From positions 1 to 39,196 of the forward strand of contig CAMYOC010000034.1 in NCBI GenBank assembly GCA_947259915.1: a stretch of 39,196 nt of DNA, written 5' to 3'. The translations under genes and the position numbers were made by a program. The notes under the pieces were generated by a model that was given only the letters and a program-made list of their open reading frames with translations, had not been told where the DNA came from and did not search any database. Numbering within the stretch: the first letter of the stretch is position 1; each line of letters begins with the position of its first letter. The stretch comes from an uncultured Gammaproteobacteria bacterium (GTDB lineage: Bacteria; Pseudomonadota; Gammaproteobacteria; Steroidobacterales; XN24). This document shows, in pieces, positions 9,914-16,946 of the stretch.

Positions 9914-9952
9914 GCGCGGCCCGGTTCCCCCGCTGCAGATACAGACCCGACG

Positions 9953-11857
9953 ATGCTGAGACTTGAACAACTGGCGCTTCGCCGCGGTCCGCGGCTGCTG
10001 TTCGAACAGGCGGACTTCAGCGTCTATCCCGGCCAGCGGCTGGGCATCACCGGTGCCAACGGCAGCGGCAAATCCAGCTTGTTCGCGGCGATCCTGGGCG
10101 AGCTGCAGCCGGATCACGGTGAACTGTATCGGCCGCGGGACTGTGTCGTCGCCCATGTCGCGCAGGAGACCCCGGCCGACCCGCGGCCGGCGCTCGAATA
10201 CGTGCTCGATGGCGACGCGGAACTGCGCCAGCTGCAGGCCCGGCTCGACCGTGCCGAGACCGATGACGAAGGCATTGCGGTGGCCGAGCTCCACGGTAGC
10301 ATCGACGCGGTCGACGGCTATACCGCGCCGAGCCGCGCGGCCCAACTGCTGGCCGGGCTGGGTTTCGTGCCCGGCGACGAGCTGCGTCCGGTCAGCGAGT
10401 TCTCCGGCGGGTGGCGCATGCGGCTGAATCTGGCTCGTGCGTTGATGAGCCGTTCAGACCTGCTGTTGCTCGACGAGCCCACCAACCATCTGGATCTGGA
10501 CGCGGTGATCTGGCTCGAGGAATGGCTCAAGGCCTATACCGGGACGCTGTTGTTGATCGCGCATGACCGGGACTTTCTCGACGGCGTCTGTACCCATATC
10601 GCCCAGCTCGAAGCCCAGCGTCTGACGCTCTACAACGGCAATTACAGTGACTTCGAGCGTCTGCGCGGCGAGCGCCTGGCTACACAGGCTGCGCAATATA
10701 CGCGCCAGCAGCGCGAGATCAGCCACATGCGCTCTTTCGTCGACCGTTTCCGCGCCAAGGCCTCCAAGGCCCGCCAGGCACAAAGCCGGCTCAAGGCGCT
10801 GGAGCGGATGGAGCTGATCGCGCCAGCGCATGTGGATTCGCCGTTCCACTTTACGTTCCGGCCGCCGCAAAAATCGCCCAACCCGCTGCTCAGGCTCGAG
10901 CACGCCGCGGCCGGCTACGGCGAGCAGACCGTGCTCTCGGGTCTCGGGCTGAGTCTGTCCCCGGGTGATCGCATCGGCCTGCTGGGCCGTAACGGGGCCG
11001 GCAAGTCGACCCTGATCAAACTGCTTGCAGGCAGTCTCGAGGCGAGTGCCGGTGACACCGAACGGGCGCGCGACCTGGCGGTGGGGTATTTCGCACAGCA
11101 TCAACTCGAACAGCTGGATCCGGACGCCTCACCGTTGCTGCATCTGCAGCGGCTGGGCACGCCGGCGCGGGATCAGGAACTGAGAAACTTCCTTGGTGGT
11201 TTTGGCTTCTCCAACGAACAGGCGCTGGCACCGACCCGGCCATTCTCGGGCGGCGAGAAGTCGCGGCTCGCGCTGGCGCTGATCGTCTATCAGCGGCCGA
11301 ATCTGCTGTTGCTGGATGAGCCGACCAATCATCTGGATCTGGAGATGCGCCAGTCGCTGGCGGTTGCGCTGCAGGATTATGTGGGGGCGATGGTGCTGGT
11401 CTCGCATGATCGTCATCTGCTCCGGGTCTGCTGCGATCAGCTGCTGCTGGTGGACGGCGGTCAGGTCAGCGATTTTCCGGGCAGCCTGGATGATTATCCG
11501 CGCTGGCTGGCGGAGAGCGCACGCGGCAGCCGCGCCCGGCCAAAGACCAGCGCAGGGGGACACACTGCGGCGGTGCGCAAGCAACGCAAGCGCGAGGAAG
11601 CGAACCAGCGGAACCGGGTTAAGCCACTGCGGCGCAAGGTCCAGGCCGCCGAGCGCGAACTGAGCCGTCTCCATCAGCAACAGGCGGAGATCGCGTCTGC
11701 GCTCGCCGATCCGGCCGCGTATGAGTCTGCGGACAACGCGCGGCTCAAAGCCCTGTTGCTCGAAAAATCAGGACTCGATGCCCGCTGCGCTGCCCAGGAA
11801 GCGTTGTGGCTGGAGCTGGCAGAGCAGCTGGAGGCATTGCGGGCAGACGGTCGTTGA
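9953..11857 (+). CDS. ABC-F family ATPase (YheS/Uup-like)
   Basis: A 634 aa soluble protein with two tandem ABC ATPase domains and no membrane segment, the ABC-F architecture of ribosome-associated translation factors. Domain 1 has Walker A GANGSGKS (34-41), signature FSGGWRMRLNLARALM and Walker B LLLLDEPTNHLDLDAV. Domain 2 has GRNGAGKST, FSGGEKSRLALALIV and LLLLDEPTNHLDLEM. Between them lies the charged P-site-tRNA-interaction-type linker (ISHMRSFVDRFRAKASKARQAQSRLKALERM). The C-terminus (about 525-634) is a basic, coiled-coil extension with KQRKREEANQRNRVKPLRRKVQAAERELSRL. The order and linker resemble E. coli YheS most. It starts 40 nt after the RND permease stop and may be read through from that operon. 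A resistance function is not implied; housekeeping ABC-F members look the same. Confidence 0.9.
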   Translation: MLRLEQLALRRGPRLLFEQADFSVYPGQRLGITGANGSGKSSLFAAILGELQPDHGELYRPRDCVVAHVAQETPADPRPALEYVLDGDAELRQLQARLDRAETDDEGIAVAELHGSIDAVDGYTAPSRAAQLLAGLGFVPGDELRPVSEFSGGWRMRLNLARALMSRSDLLLLDEPTNHLDLDAVIWLEEWLKAYTGTLLLIAHDRDFLDGVCTHIAQLEAQRLTLYNGNYSDFERLRGERLATQAAQYTRQQREISHMRSFVDRFRAKASKARQAQSRLKALERMELIAPAHVDSPFHFTFRPPQKSPNPLLRLEHAAAGYGEQTVLSGLGLSLSPGDRIGLLGRNGAGKSTLIKLLAGSLEASAGDTERARDLAVGYFAQHQLEQLDPDASPLLHLQRLGTPARDQELRNFLGGFGFSNEQALAPTRPFSGGEKSRLALALIVYQRPNLLLLDEPTNHLDLEMRQSLAVALQDYVGAMVLVSHDRHLLRVCCDQLLLVDGGQVSDFPGSLDDYPRWLAESARGSRARPKTSAGGHTAAVRKQRKREEANQRNRVKPLRRKVQAAERELSRLHQQQAEIASALADPAAYESADNARLKALLLEKSGLDARCAAQEALWLELAEQLEALRADGR

Positions 11858-11934
11858 TGTCTCTACATGAGATCGATGACGCATATATGCCAGAGTCGGG
11901 AATTCTTACACTGTGTCTGTTGCCGGGGGCTGGC

Positions 11935-12041
11935 GAAATAATTTCATCTTAAACAATAGGTTAGATAGTCAACGGCCGTCTTTCGGCTGCAAACGGGGGC
12001 CGAAGCGCCCGCAACCGGTTTGCCACTGTCGAAAAATTTTC
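11935..12041. promoter_or_regulatory. Pair of GAAAW-A-WTTTC palindromes, candidate enhancer sites
   Basis: Two perfect 11-bp palindromes with a single central A: GAAATAATTTC at 11935-11945 and GAAAAATTTTC at 12031-12041. Their centres are 96 bp apart, about nine helical turns, and about 240 and 140 bp upstream of the sigma-54 promoter. Similar half-motifs (GAAATA) recur at 12104 and 12154. By position they could be binding sites for a sigma-54 activator; in PEP-CTERM systems the known one is PrsR. This assignment is inference, and short AT palindromes can also arise by chance. Confidence 0.4.
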
Positions 12042-12110
12042 CACTCGCGCAAGGACTGCTTGCATTTTGGCCGCGGCCCTACGTCGCGCCGGATAAATTA
12101 ATCGAAATAA

Positions 12111-12123
12111 AATCAATTAGTTA
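12111..12123 (+). promoter_or_regulatory. Candidate IHF binding site
   Basis: AATCAATTAGTTA fits the IHF consensus WATCAANNNNTTR at every fixed position. It sits in an AT-rich stretch about 40 bp upstream of the -24 element of the sigma-54 promoter and between that promoter and the palindromes, where IHF normally bends DNA to bring an enhancer-bound activator to the polymerase. Confidence 0.5.
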
Positions 12124-12163
12124 AAATGACAAAGTGCAAAGTTGACGACAGTCGAAATAGATA

Positions 12164-12179
12164 TGGCCCGGTACTTGCT
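12164..12179 (+). promoter_or_regulatory. Sigma-54 (RpoN) promoter of the PEP-CTERM gene
   Basis: TGGCCCGGTACTTGCT matches the -24/-12 consensus TGGCACGNNNNTTGCW at all but one fixed position (C for A), with the invariant GG (12165-12166) and GC (12177-12178) at exact spacing. Transcription should start near 12190, giving a leader of about 95 nt before the ATG at 12284. Sigma-54 promoters upstream of PEP-CTERM genes are known from bacteria with the PrsK/PrsR pair, so element and gene type support each other. Confidence 0.75.
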
Positions 12180-12283
12180 TAATCTTTCTCCAGGAGGGGC
12201 GCGATAATCGTGTCCGACCCGCGCGGTCGTCGGCGATATGATCGCCCGCCGAGCGGAGTCACGGGGGATTGAAGGTGGAGAAG

Positions 12284-12691
12284 ATGATGATGTTGACGCG
12301 ATTCGGGATTCGGCCTGCAGTAGCAGCGACCTTGATGATGTTAGGCCTGTTGCTGTTCGGCTTTAGTGGCACCGCAAGCGCCGTGCCCTGTGACGCCGGT
12401 TATGTGTCAGGTTCTTCCGAATGCCAGAACGGTGACGGCAACAATGATTTTCCGGCGCCGGTGATGGTCAACGACCAGGCGTTTTTCGGCTACGACGACT
12501 GGGTCTATCTCAACAAGTACGATATCGACGACGACTAGTACGACCAGGGCGCTGACTGGGGCTGGCTGGTCGAACTGACGCTGATGGCGCGCGGAGAGGG
12601 AGATTTCGAAGTGCCCGAGCCGACCAGTCTCGCGATGCTCGGCGCAGGTCTGCTGGGTATGGGTTTGTTCCGGCGTCGTCGCAAAGTATAA
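12284..12691 (+). pseudogene. PEP-CTERM sorting-signal protein interrupted by an in-frame TAG
   Basis: The ATG at 12284 opens a signal peptide (MMMLTRFGIRPAVAATLMML...TASA) followed by a short secreted segment with two cysteines, then stops at TAG 12536-12538 after KYDIDDD. Reading straight on in the same frame gives 50 more codons to TAA at 12689-12691. They end in a textbook PEP-CTERM signal: VPEP, a hydrophobic helix (TSLAMLGAGLLGMGLF) and RRRRK. PEP-CTERM tails direct exported proteins to exosortase (EpsH/XrtA) for anchoring or processing. The body is very short for this class, so an internal deletion may accompany the nonsense codon. Promoter, ribosome-binding site and terminator are all intact, unlike an old relic. 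It could be a recent pseudogene, a sequencing error, or a stop that is read through at low level. An upstream TTG at 12269 is a less likely start. Confidence 0.7.
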
Positions 12692-12739
12692 GCGCGAACC
12701 GTAATGAGATAATCACGAGTCCTGCTAAGGGACCGTTCG

Positions 12740-12768
12740 AGACCCGCCACCAAGGCGGGTCTTTTTTT
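12740..12768 (+). terminator. Rho-independent terminator
   Basis: A perfect stem AGACCCGCC / GGCGGGTCT around the loop ACCAA, followed by a run of seven T (the first shared with the stem). It closes the PEP-CTERM unit about 50 nt after its final TAA and insulates the following crcB gene. Confidence 0.93.
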
Positions 12769-12840
12769 GTCTGACGCTCTCGCGTTGTGGAGTCGCCGGC
12801 TGCCGCCTAACATAGGGGCCGGCAACAGGGGCGGGGAGCA

Positions 12841-13230
12841 TTGGGCACAAGTTTTATTCCCTTGGTCTATGTGGGTTTTGGCGGCATGCTCGGCGCCGTG
12901 GCCCGCTATATGGCTACGTTGGCCACCGCGGGGATCAGTCTGACCCTGCCTTACGGCACACTGATCTCCAATCTCGCGGGTTGTTTCTTTATCGGCGTCA
13001 TCGCCGCGTTTGCGGGCGAAGGCGATCTGCTGTCGCCGGAGACCCGGCTGTTTCTCGCCACCGGGTTTTGCGGCGGCTTTACCACCATGTCCTCCTTTGT
13101 CTACGAGCTGGCGCAGTTTCTGCGCAGCGGCGAGATTTTTTTTGCCAGCGTGTATTTCGGCGTAACGCTGGTGGGGGCGATGGTCCTTTTTTATCTGGGC
13201 AGCATCTCGATCCTGCTGCTCCGTTCCTGA
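12841..13230 (+). CDS. crcB: Fluoride ion channel CrcB/Fluc
   Basis: A 129 aa inner-membrane protein with four predicted helices, exporting fluoride as a dual-topology dimer. Family marks are GGMLGAVARY (14-23), the pore asparagine in SNLAGCFFIG (N44), and GFCGGFTTMSSF at 75-86, which carries the conserved Thr-Thr/Ser and phenylalanine positions of the fluoride track. Translation appears to start at TTG 12841, behind GGGGAG with normal spacing; no upstream ATG fits. A DUF190 gene follows after 9 nt. I looked for the fluoride riboswitch in the short leader (12769-12840) and did not recognise one. Confidence 0.9.
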   Translation: MGTSFIPLVYVGFGGMLGAVARYMATLATAGISLTLPYGTLISNLAGCFFIGVIAAFAGEGDLLSPETRLFLATGFCGGFTTMSSFVYELAQFLRSGEIFFASVYFGVTLVGAMVLFYLGSISILLLRS

Positions 13231-13239
13231 GGTCGGTCC

Positions 13240-13599
13240 ATGCGTATTGAAGGCGACGCGGTTCTGCTAAGAGTCTTTATCGGCGAATCGGACAAGCACG
13301 GACATATGGCTCTCTATGAGGCGCTGATCCGGGAGGCCCGGTCCCAGGGCCTCGCCGGCGCAACCGTGCTGCGCGGCATCTGCGGCTACGGGGCCAGTTC
13401 CAGGATGAGGCAGGCCAAGGTGCTGGATCTGTCTTCGGACCTGCCGGTGGTGGTGGAGATCATCGAACGAGAGGAACGGGTCGACGGATTCTTGCCGACG
13501 ATCGACCGGATGATGGAGGAGGCCAACTCCGGCGGCTTCGTCACTATGGAGAAAGCCCACGTGGTGCGGTATTTCAGCGAATCGGGCGACAGCGACTGA
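13240..13599 (+). CDS. DUF190 (PII-like) protein, CrcB-associated
   Basis: A 119 aa cytoplasmic protein of the DUF190 family, which has a PII-like ferredoxin fold. Typical stretches are LLRVFIGESDKHGHMALYEALIREARSQGL at the N-terminus, GATVLRGICGYG near 42-53, and LPVVVEIIERE. DUF190 genes very often neighbour crcB, and some are fused to CrcB or CBS domains, so a role in fluoride tolerance or ion sensing is likely, though its biochemistry is not established. It is co-transcribed with crcB (9-nt gap). It converges on ldh with only 18 nt between the stop codons. Confidence 0.85.
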   Translation: MRIEGDAVLLRVFIGESDKHGHMALYEALIREARSQGLAGATVLRGICGYGASSRMRQAKVLDLSSDLPVVVEIIEREERVDGFLPTIDRMMEEANSGGFVTMEKAHVVRYFSESGDSD

Positions 13600-13617
13600 G
13601 TCGCGCTCAGGCTCGGT

Positions 13618-14553
13618 TCAGAGTGCGACCCCGGCGATGCTCTTCTGCATCAACTCCGCCGACTTATCGAGGGCCTGCTGTTCCGCCGGCTCCAGCTGCA
13701 GATGGATCAGCCGCTGCACACCGTTGGCGCCGATCAGCGCCGGGACGCTGACGCACACATCAAACAGCCCATAGTCGCCCCTCAGCCTGGCGCTGACCGG
13801 CTGGATGGATCGCCTGTCGTCGAGGATGATATCGGCGAGGCGTGAGATCACCAGACCGATGGCCCAATTCGTGTAGCCCTTGCCCTCGATGATGTGATAC
13901 GCCGCATCGCGGACGTTGACGAACAACTCGTCCATCTCGGTCTGGTTCCATTCGCGGCCGAGGACACCGCCGCGCAGGGGCTTGCCACCGATGGTCACCG
14001 TGCTCCATGCGGCGAACTCGGAATCACCGTGCTCGCCGAGGATATAGCCGTGTACAGAGCGCGGATCGACACCATAGTAATGACCGAGCAGGGTGCGGAA
14101 CCGGGACGTGTCGAGCATGGTGCCGGTACCGATGACGTGATGGCGGGGCCGCCCGCTAAGCTGTTGCAGCATAAAGGTCAGCACATCGACCGGGTTGCTG
14201 GCTACGACCAGGATCGCGTCCGGCGCATAGCGGTCCACGCCCTCGGCGATGCTGCGGAAGATCCGCGCGTTATTGTTGAGCAGGTCCAGACGGGTCTCGC
14301 CCGGCTTCTGCGCTGCGCCCGCGGCGATAACGATCACCTGGCAGCCCTCGAGGTCGGCATACTCGCCATCCCGGACCACGATGCGGCCCACATAGCCCTG
14401 GCCATGCATCAGATCCATGGCCTCGCCATGGGCGCGCTTTTTGTCGACATCCACCAGCACCAGCTCGGCGCAGGTTTCCTGCACGAACATCGCAAATGCT
14501 GCCGCAACACCGACCTGGCCGGCGCCGATCACCCCGACTTTTTGCCTGCTCAC
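13618..14553 (-). CDS. ldh: L-lactate dehydrogenase
   Basis: A 311 aa NAD-dependent enzyme interconverting pyruvate and L-lactate. The Rossmann motif is GVIGAGQVG (7-15) and VDVD (34-37) gives the NAD-selective acidic residue. The substrate-specificity position is Gln (Q82 in AAQKPGETR), the LDH state; malate dehydrogenases have Arg there. R88 of the mobile loop, N120 (VASNPVDVLT), R151 (DTSRFR) and catalytic H175 (GEHGDSEF) are all present. The start is GTG at 14553 behind GAGGA. It is transcribed away from pfkA, and a perfect palindrome lies in the shared promoter region, so expression of the two glycolytic genes may be coordinated. Confidence 0.92.
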   Translation of the reverse strand: MSRQKVGVIGAGQVGVAAAFAMFVQETCAELVLVDVDKKRAHGEAMDLMHGQGYVGRIVVRDGEYADLEGCQVIVIAAGAAQKPGETRLDLLNNNARIFRSIAEGVDRYAPDAILVVASNPVDVLTFMLQQLSGRPRHHVIGTGTMLDTSRFRTLLGHYYGVDPRSVHGYILGEHGDSEFAAWSTVTIGGKPLRGGVLGREWNQTEMDELFVNVRDAAYHIIEGKGYTNWAIGLVISRLADIILDDRRSIQPVSARLRGDYGLFDVCVSVPALIGANGVQRLIHLQLEPAEQQALDKSAELMQKSIAGVAL

Positions 14554-14602
14554 ACGCTGTGTCCTCTTTCTTTGTTACCGATCCGGGACAAACTCGACCG
14601 GT

Positions 14603-14624
14603 CGGGACGATTATAATCGTCCCG
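14603..14624. promoter_or_regulatory. 22-bp perfect palindrome between ldh and pfkA, candidate operator
   Basis: Half-site CGGGACGATTA is followed directly by its exact reverse complement. The centre contains TATAAT read on either strand (plus 14612-14617; minus 14615-14610), so overlapping divergent -10 elements may lie inside the operator. It is 50 nt upstream of the ldh start and about 125 nt upstream of pfkA. I see no good -35 hexamer on either side, which would suit an activator-dependent or tightly controlled promoter. It does not match the Rex or Cra consensus. Its position upstream of both genes argues against a terminator. Confidence 0.55.
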
Positions 14625-14748
14625 CATCCAGCACGCGGTCGGGGAAAGTCCCTACTTTTCTCTGCCACCCACGTCGCGGCATGATGCGCGGTATCCTGCA
14701 ACGCCCCCGGCCGATACACGGTCCCGGTTGGCAGACACGGAGAAGCAG

Positions 14749-15765
14749 ATGGCGTCAGACAAACCCCGCAAGGCGGGCATCATCACCAGCGGTGGCGATG
14801 CGCCGGGCATGAATGCGGCCATCCGGGCCATCACCCGCGTCGCGCTGCGCCACGAGATGGCAGTCGTGGGCTTCTATCGTGGCTATACCGGCATCGTCAA
14901 CGAAGACTATGTCGACCTGGACCGAAAGTCCGTGGCCAACATCGTGCAACGGGGCGGGACCATCCTGCGCTCGGCCCGGTGCAAAGAGTTCATGACGCCC
15001 GAGGGCCGCGACAAGGCCGCCGAGAATCTGCGCAAGCTCGGCGTCGATGTGCTGTTCGTCATCGGCGGTGATGGCTCGCTTCGAGGTGCTGCCGCACTCA
15101 GGGATCACTGGGATGGCCAGCTGATCGGTCTGCCCGGGACCATCGATAATGATCTGGCCGGCACCGACTACACCATCGGTTATTTCACCGCGCTGGATAC
15201 GGCTTTACACGCCATCGACAAGGTGCGTGATACCGCGGACGCGTTCGAGCGGATCTTCCTGGTCGAGGTCATGGGCCGCATGGCGGGCTTTATCGCGCTT
15301 GGTGTCGGTATCGGCTGTGGTGCGGAGGAGGTCCTGCTGCCGGAACGGCCGGTGGATCTGCGCGAGCTGATCGGCCGGATCCAGGACTCCCGAGCCATGG
15401 GCAAGACCAGCTGTCTGATCGTGGTGGCCGAGGGCGTGGTACACAGGGGGGTACGCTCCCTCGACGACCGTATCACCATCCACGATTCGACCATGCTGGC
15501 CAAAGAGATACAAAAGGAGACTGGTCTCGATAGTCGGGCAGTGATCCTGGGCCACATCCAGCGGGGCGGCAACCCGGCCGCGCTGGACCGGATCCTCGCC
15601 TCGAGCCTGGGCGCCTATGCGGTAGAGGTCGCCCTCGAGGGGGCCACCGGCGTCATGGTCGGGGTCAAGTCCCAGGCGCGATGCACTGTGCCACTCGAGG
15701 AGACCTGGACCAAACACTCGTCCCTCGACGAATACCTGCTCAAGATTCAGCGGTTGCTGGCCTAG
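14749..15765 (+). CDS. pfkA: ATP-dependent 6-phosphofructokinase
   Basis: A 338 aa group A phosphofructokinase, converting fructose-6-phosphate to the 1,6-bisphosphate. Motifs are GGDAPGMN (15-22), GGDGSLRGA (106-114), PGTIDNDLAGTDYTIG (129-144, with the catalytic Asp in TIDND), MGRMAGFIAL and GHIQRGG. Gly in GGDGS and the residue before TIDND (PGTIDND, not PKTIDND) are the ATP-type signs; PPi-dependent enzymes differ at both. The ATG at 14749 is chosen because a GGAG lies 6-7 nt before it; a TTG at 14728 is in frame. It is divergent from ldh and convergent with a pseudo-receiver gene 21 nt away. Glucokinase is encoded about 4 kb downstream. Confidence 0.92.
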   Translation: MASDKPRKAGIITSGGDAPGMNAAIRAITRVALRHEMAVVGFYRGYTGIVNEDYVDLDRKSVANIVQRGGTILRSARCKEFMTPEGRDKAAENLRKLGVDVLFVIGGDGSLRGAAALRDHWDGQLIGLPGTIDNDLAGTDYTIGYFTALDTALHAIDKVRDTADAFERIFLVEVMGRMAGFIALGVGIGCGAEEVLLPERPVDLRELIGRIQDSRAMGKTSCLIVVAEGVVHRGVRSLDDRITIHDSTMLAKEIQKETGLDSRAVILGHIQRGGNPAALDRILASSLGAYAVEVALEGATGVMVGVKSQARCTVPLEETWTKHSSLDEYLLKIQRLLA

Positions 15766-15786
15766 GCCATAGCCTCAACCGCAGCG

Positions 15787-16191
15787 TCAGTTCGGAGATG
15801 ATCCTTCCAGCGCCGCCTTCACCCGGCGCAGCAGCACCCGATCGATAAACGGCTTTTCGATAAAGTCCACCGCGCCGGCCCGGATCGCATCCACCGCAGT
15901 CGGGATGTCGCTGTCTTCGCTCAGCAGGATGGTCGGCGCCCGCACCCCCCGCTCGCGCAGCCGCCGGAGCAACTCGATGCCGCTGATGCCAGGCAGCGTC
16001 AGCTCACTGACCAGCATCGACATCTCGACCTGGTCCAGGGTCGAGAGCAGGTCTTCCGCGCTGGTGTAGGTCCTGACGTCTATACCCAGACCGGCGAACA
16101 AGGCAGCCAGCGACGTGCGCGCATCAGCGTCATGCTCTACTACGCATAGCGACACGCCAGCTGGCGTGATTTCGCCCGATGCCTGAACCAT
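15787..16191 (-). CDS. Stand-alone receiver domain with Asp-to-Glu phosphosite
   Basis: A 134 aa single CheY-like domain with no output domain. Aligned by eye with the neighbouring FixJ-type receiver, the phosphoacceptor position holds Glu (E63 in LVSELTLPGISG, where the neighbour has LLLDVRMPGMSG). The acidic pair is reduced to E19-H20 (VVEHDAD). The switch Ser (S91) and the conserved Lys (K113 in IEKPF) remain. Such a receiver cannot be phosphorylated normally and could be locked in an active-like state, or act as a binding adaptor. The start at ATG 16191 follows AGGGG at good spacing; an upstream in-frame ATG at 16239 gives a poorly conserved extension. It lies 137 nt downstream of the kinase/FixJ pair on the same strand, so a role in that pathway is likely but inferred. 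Confidence 0.8.
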   Translation of the reverse strand: MVQASGEITPAGVSLCVVEHDADARTSLAALFAGLGIDVRTYTSAEDLLSTLDQVEMSMLVSELTLPGISGIELLRRLRERGVRAPTILLSEDSDIPTAVDAIRAGAVDFIEKPFIDRVLLRRVKAALEGSSPN

Positions 16192-16328
16192 GTGATGCCC
16201 CTGAAACCACTGATGAGGCGGAGACTTCCTCCACCCCACCTTTTCCGCTCAGTATTCAACGGGCGTTGTCGGAAGGGAATACGAACTTGTACTTAAGACC
16301 TGATGTCAGGCAGCGCAGCGTGACAGGG

Positions 16329-16946
16329 CTAGATGCTGGCCTCCGAAATCAGGACCATGCGCACGAGCTGTGCCAGCGAGGAGGCCTGCATTTTTTCCAT
16401 GACCCGGGCGCGATGGATCTCCACCGTGCGCTGGCTGACGCCGAGGTCGCTGGCGATGACCTTGTTGGCCTTGCCTTTGACCACCTGGGACATGACCTCG
16501 CGCTCCCGCGCCGTGAGGCTTGCGGTCCGGCGACAGATTTCCAGCCGCTCCGTTTCCTCGGCGAATCGCTGCTCGCTGGCCGCCAGCGCGTGTTTCACCG
16601 TTGACAACAGCTCCTCGTCATCGAACGGTTTTTGGATGAAGTCAACCGCGCCACGACGGACCGCCTCGACGGCCATCGGGATGTCGCCATGGGCGCTGAT
16701 GAAAACAATCGGCAGCGTGTGGTTGCGCTTGTTCAGTTCTTTTTGCAGCTCCAGACCGCTCATCCCCGGCATCCGCACGTCCAGCAGCAGGCAGCCGGGC
16801 TGGTCCCGATCATAGCCGTCGAGAAATGCGCTGGCGGAGTCGAACTCGCGGGTACGGAGACCGGCAGAGCGCATCAATAGCGAAACCGAGTCGCGCACGG
16901 CGTCGTCGTCGTCGACCAGGAAGACCGTGTTCGGTTGCGCCGTCAT
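16329..16946 (-). CDS. FixJ/NarL-type response regulator
   Basis: A 205 aa transcriptional regulator: receiver domain (about 7-120) plus LuxR-type helix-turn-helix (about 140-200). The receiver is complete, with acidic residues D12-D13, phosphosite D56 (LLLDVRMPGMSG), S84 and K106 (IQKPF). The HTH reads LTAREREVMSQVVKGKANKVIASDLGVSQRTVEIHRARVMEKM, typical of the FixJ/StyR/TodT subfamily. Its ATG overlaps the TGA of the upstream histidine kinase by 4 nt (ATGA), so the two are a coupled sensor-regulator pair. Its target genes are not identifiable here. Confidence 0.92.
   Translation of the reverse strand: MTAQPNTVFLVDDDDAVRDSVSLLMRSAGLRTREFDSASAFLDGYDRDQPGCLLLDVRMPGMSGLELQKELNKRNHTLPIVFISAHGDIPMAVEAVRRGAVDFIQKPFDDEELLSTVKHALAASEQRFAEETERLEICRRTASLTAREREVMSQVVKGKANKVIASDLGVSQRTVEIHRARVMEKMQASSLAQLVRMVLISEASI

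Larger units (their letters stand above)
11858..12283 (+). other. Long upstream regulatory region of the PEP-CTERM gene
   Basis: 426 nt without a convincing gene and much richer in A+T than its surroundings, especially 12090-12160. It holds two short perfect palindromes (11935-11945 and 12031-12041), a match to the IHF consensus (12111-12123) and a sigma-54 promoter (12164-12179). The likely leader RNA downstream contains a hairpin GGCGAT-ATG-ATCGCC at 12232-12246, and AAGGTGGAG (about 12272-12280) serves as ribosome-binding site. The run of elements in the order activator site, bend site, sigma-54 promoter is the classic layout for an enhancer-dependent promoter. No terminator for the preceding ABC-F gene was found. 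Confidence 0.6.

Noticed and set aside
12284..12691. TAG as pyrrolysine or selenocysteine-like recoding
   Set aside because: No pyrrolysine genes are seen and this gene type has no such precedent; nonsense mutation, error or readthrough are simpler.
12769..12840. Fluoride riboswitch before crcB
   Set aside because: The leader is short and the conserved crcB-motif pairing could not be recognised.
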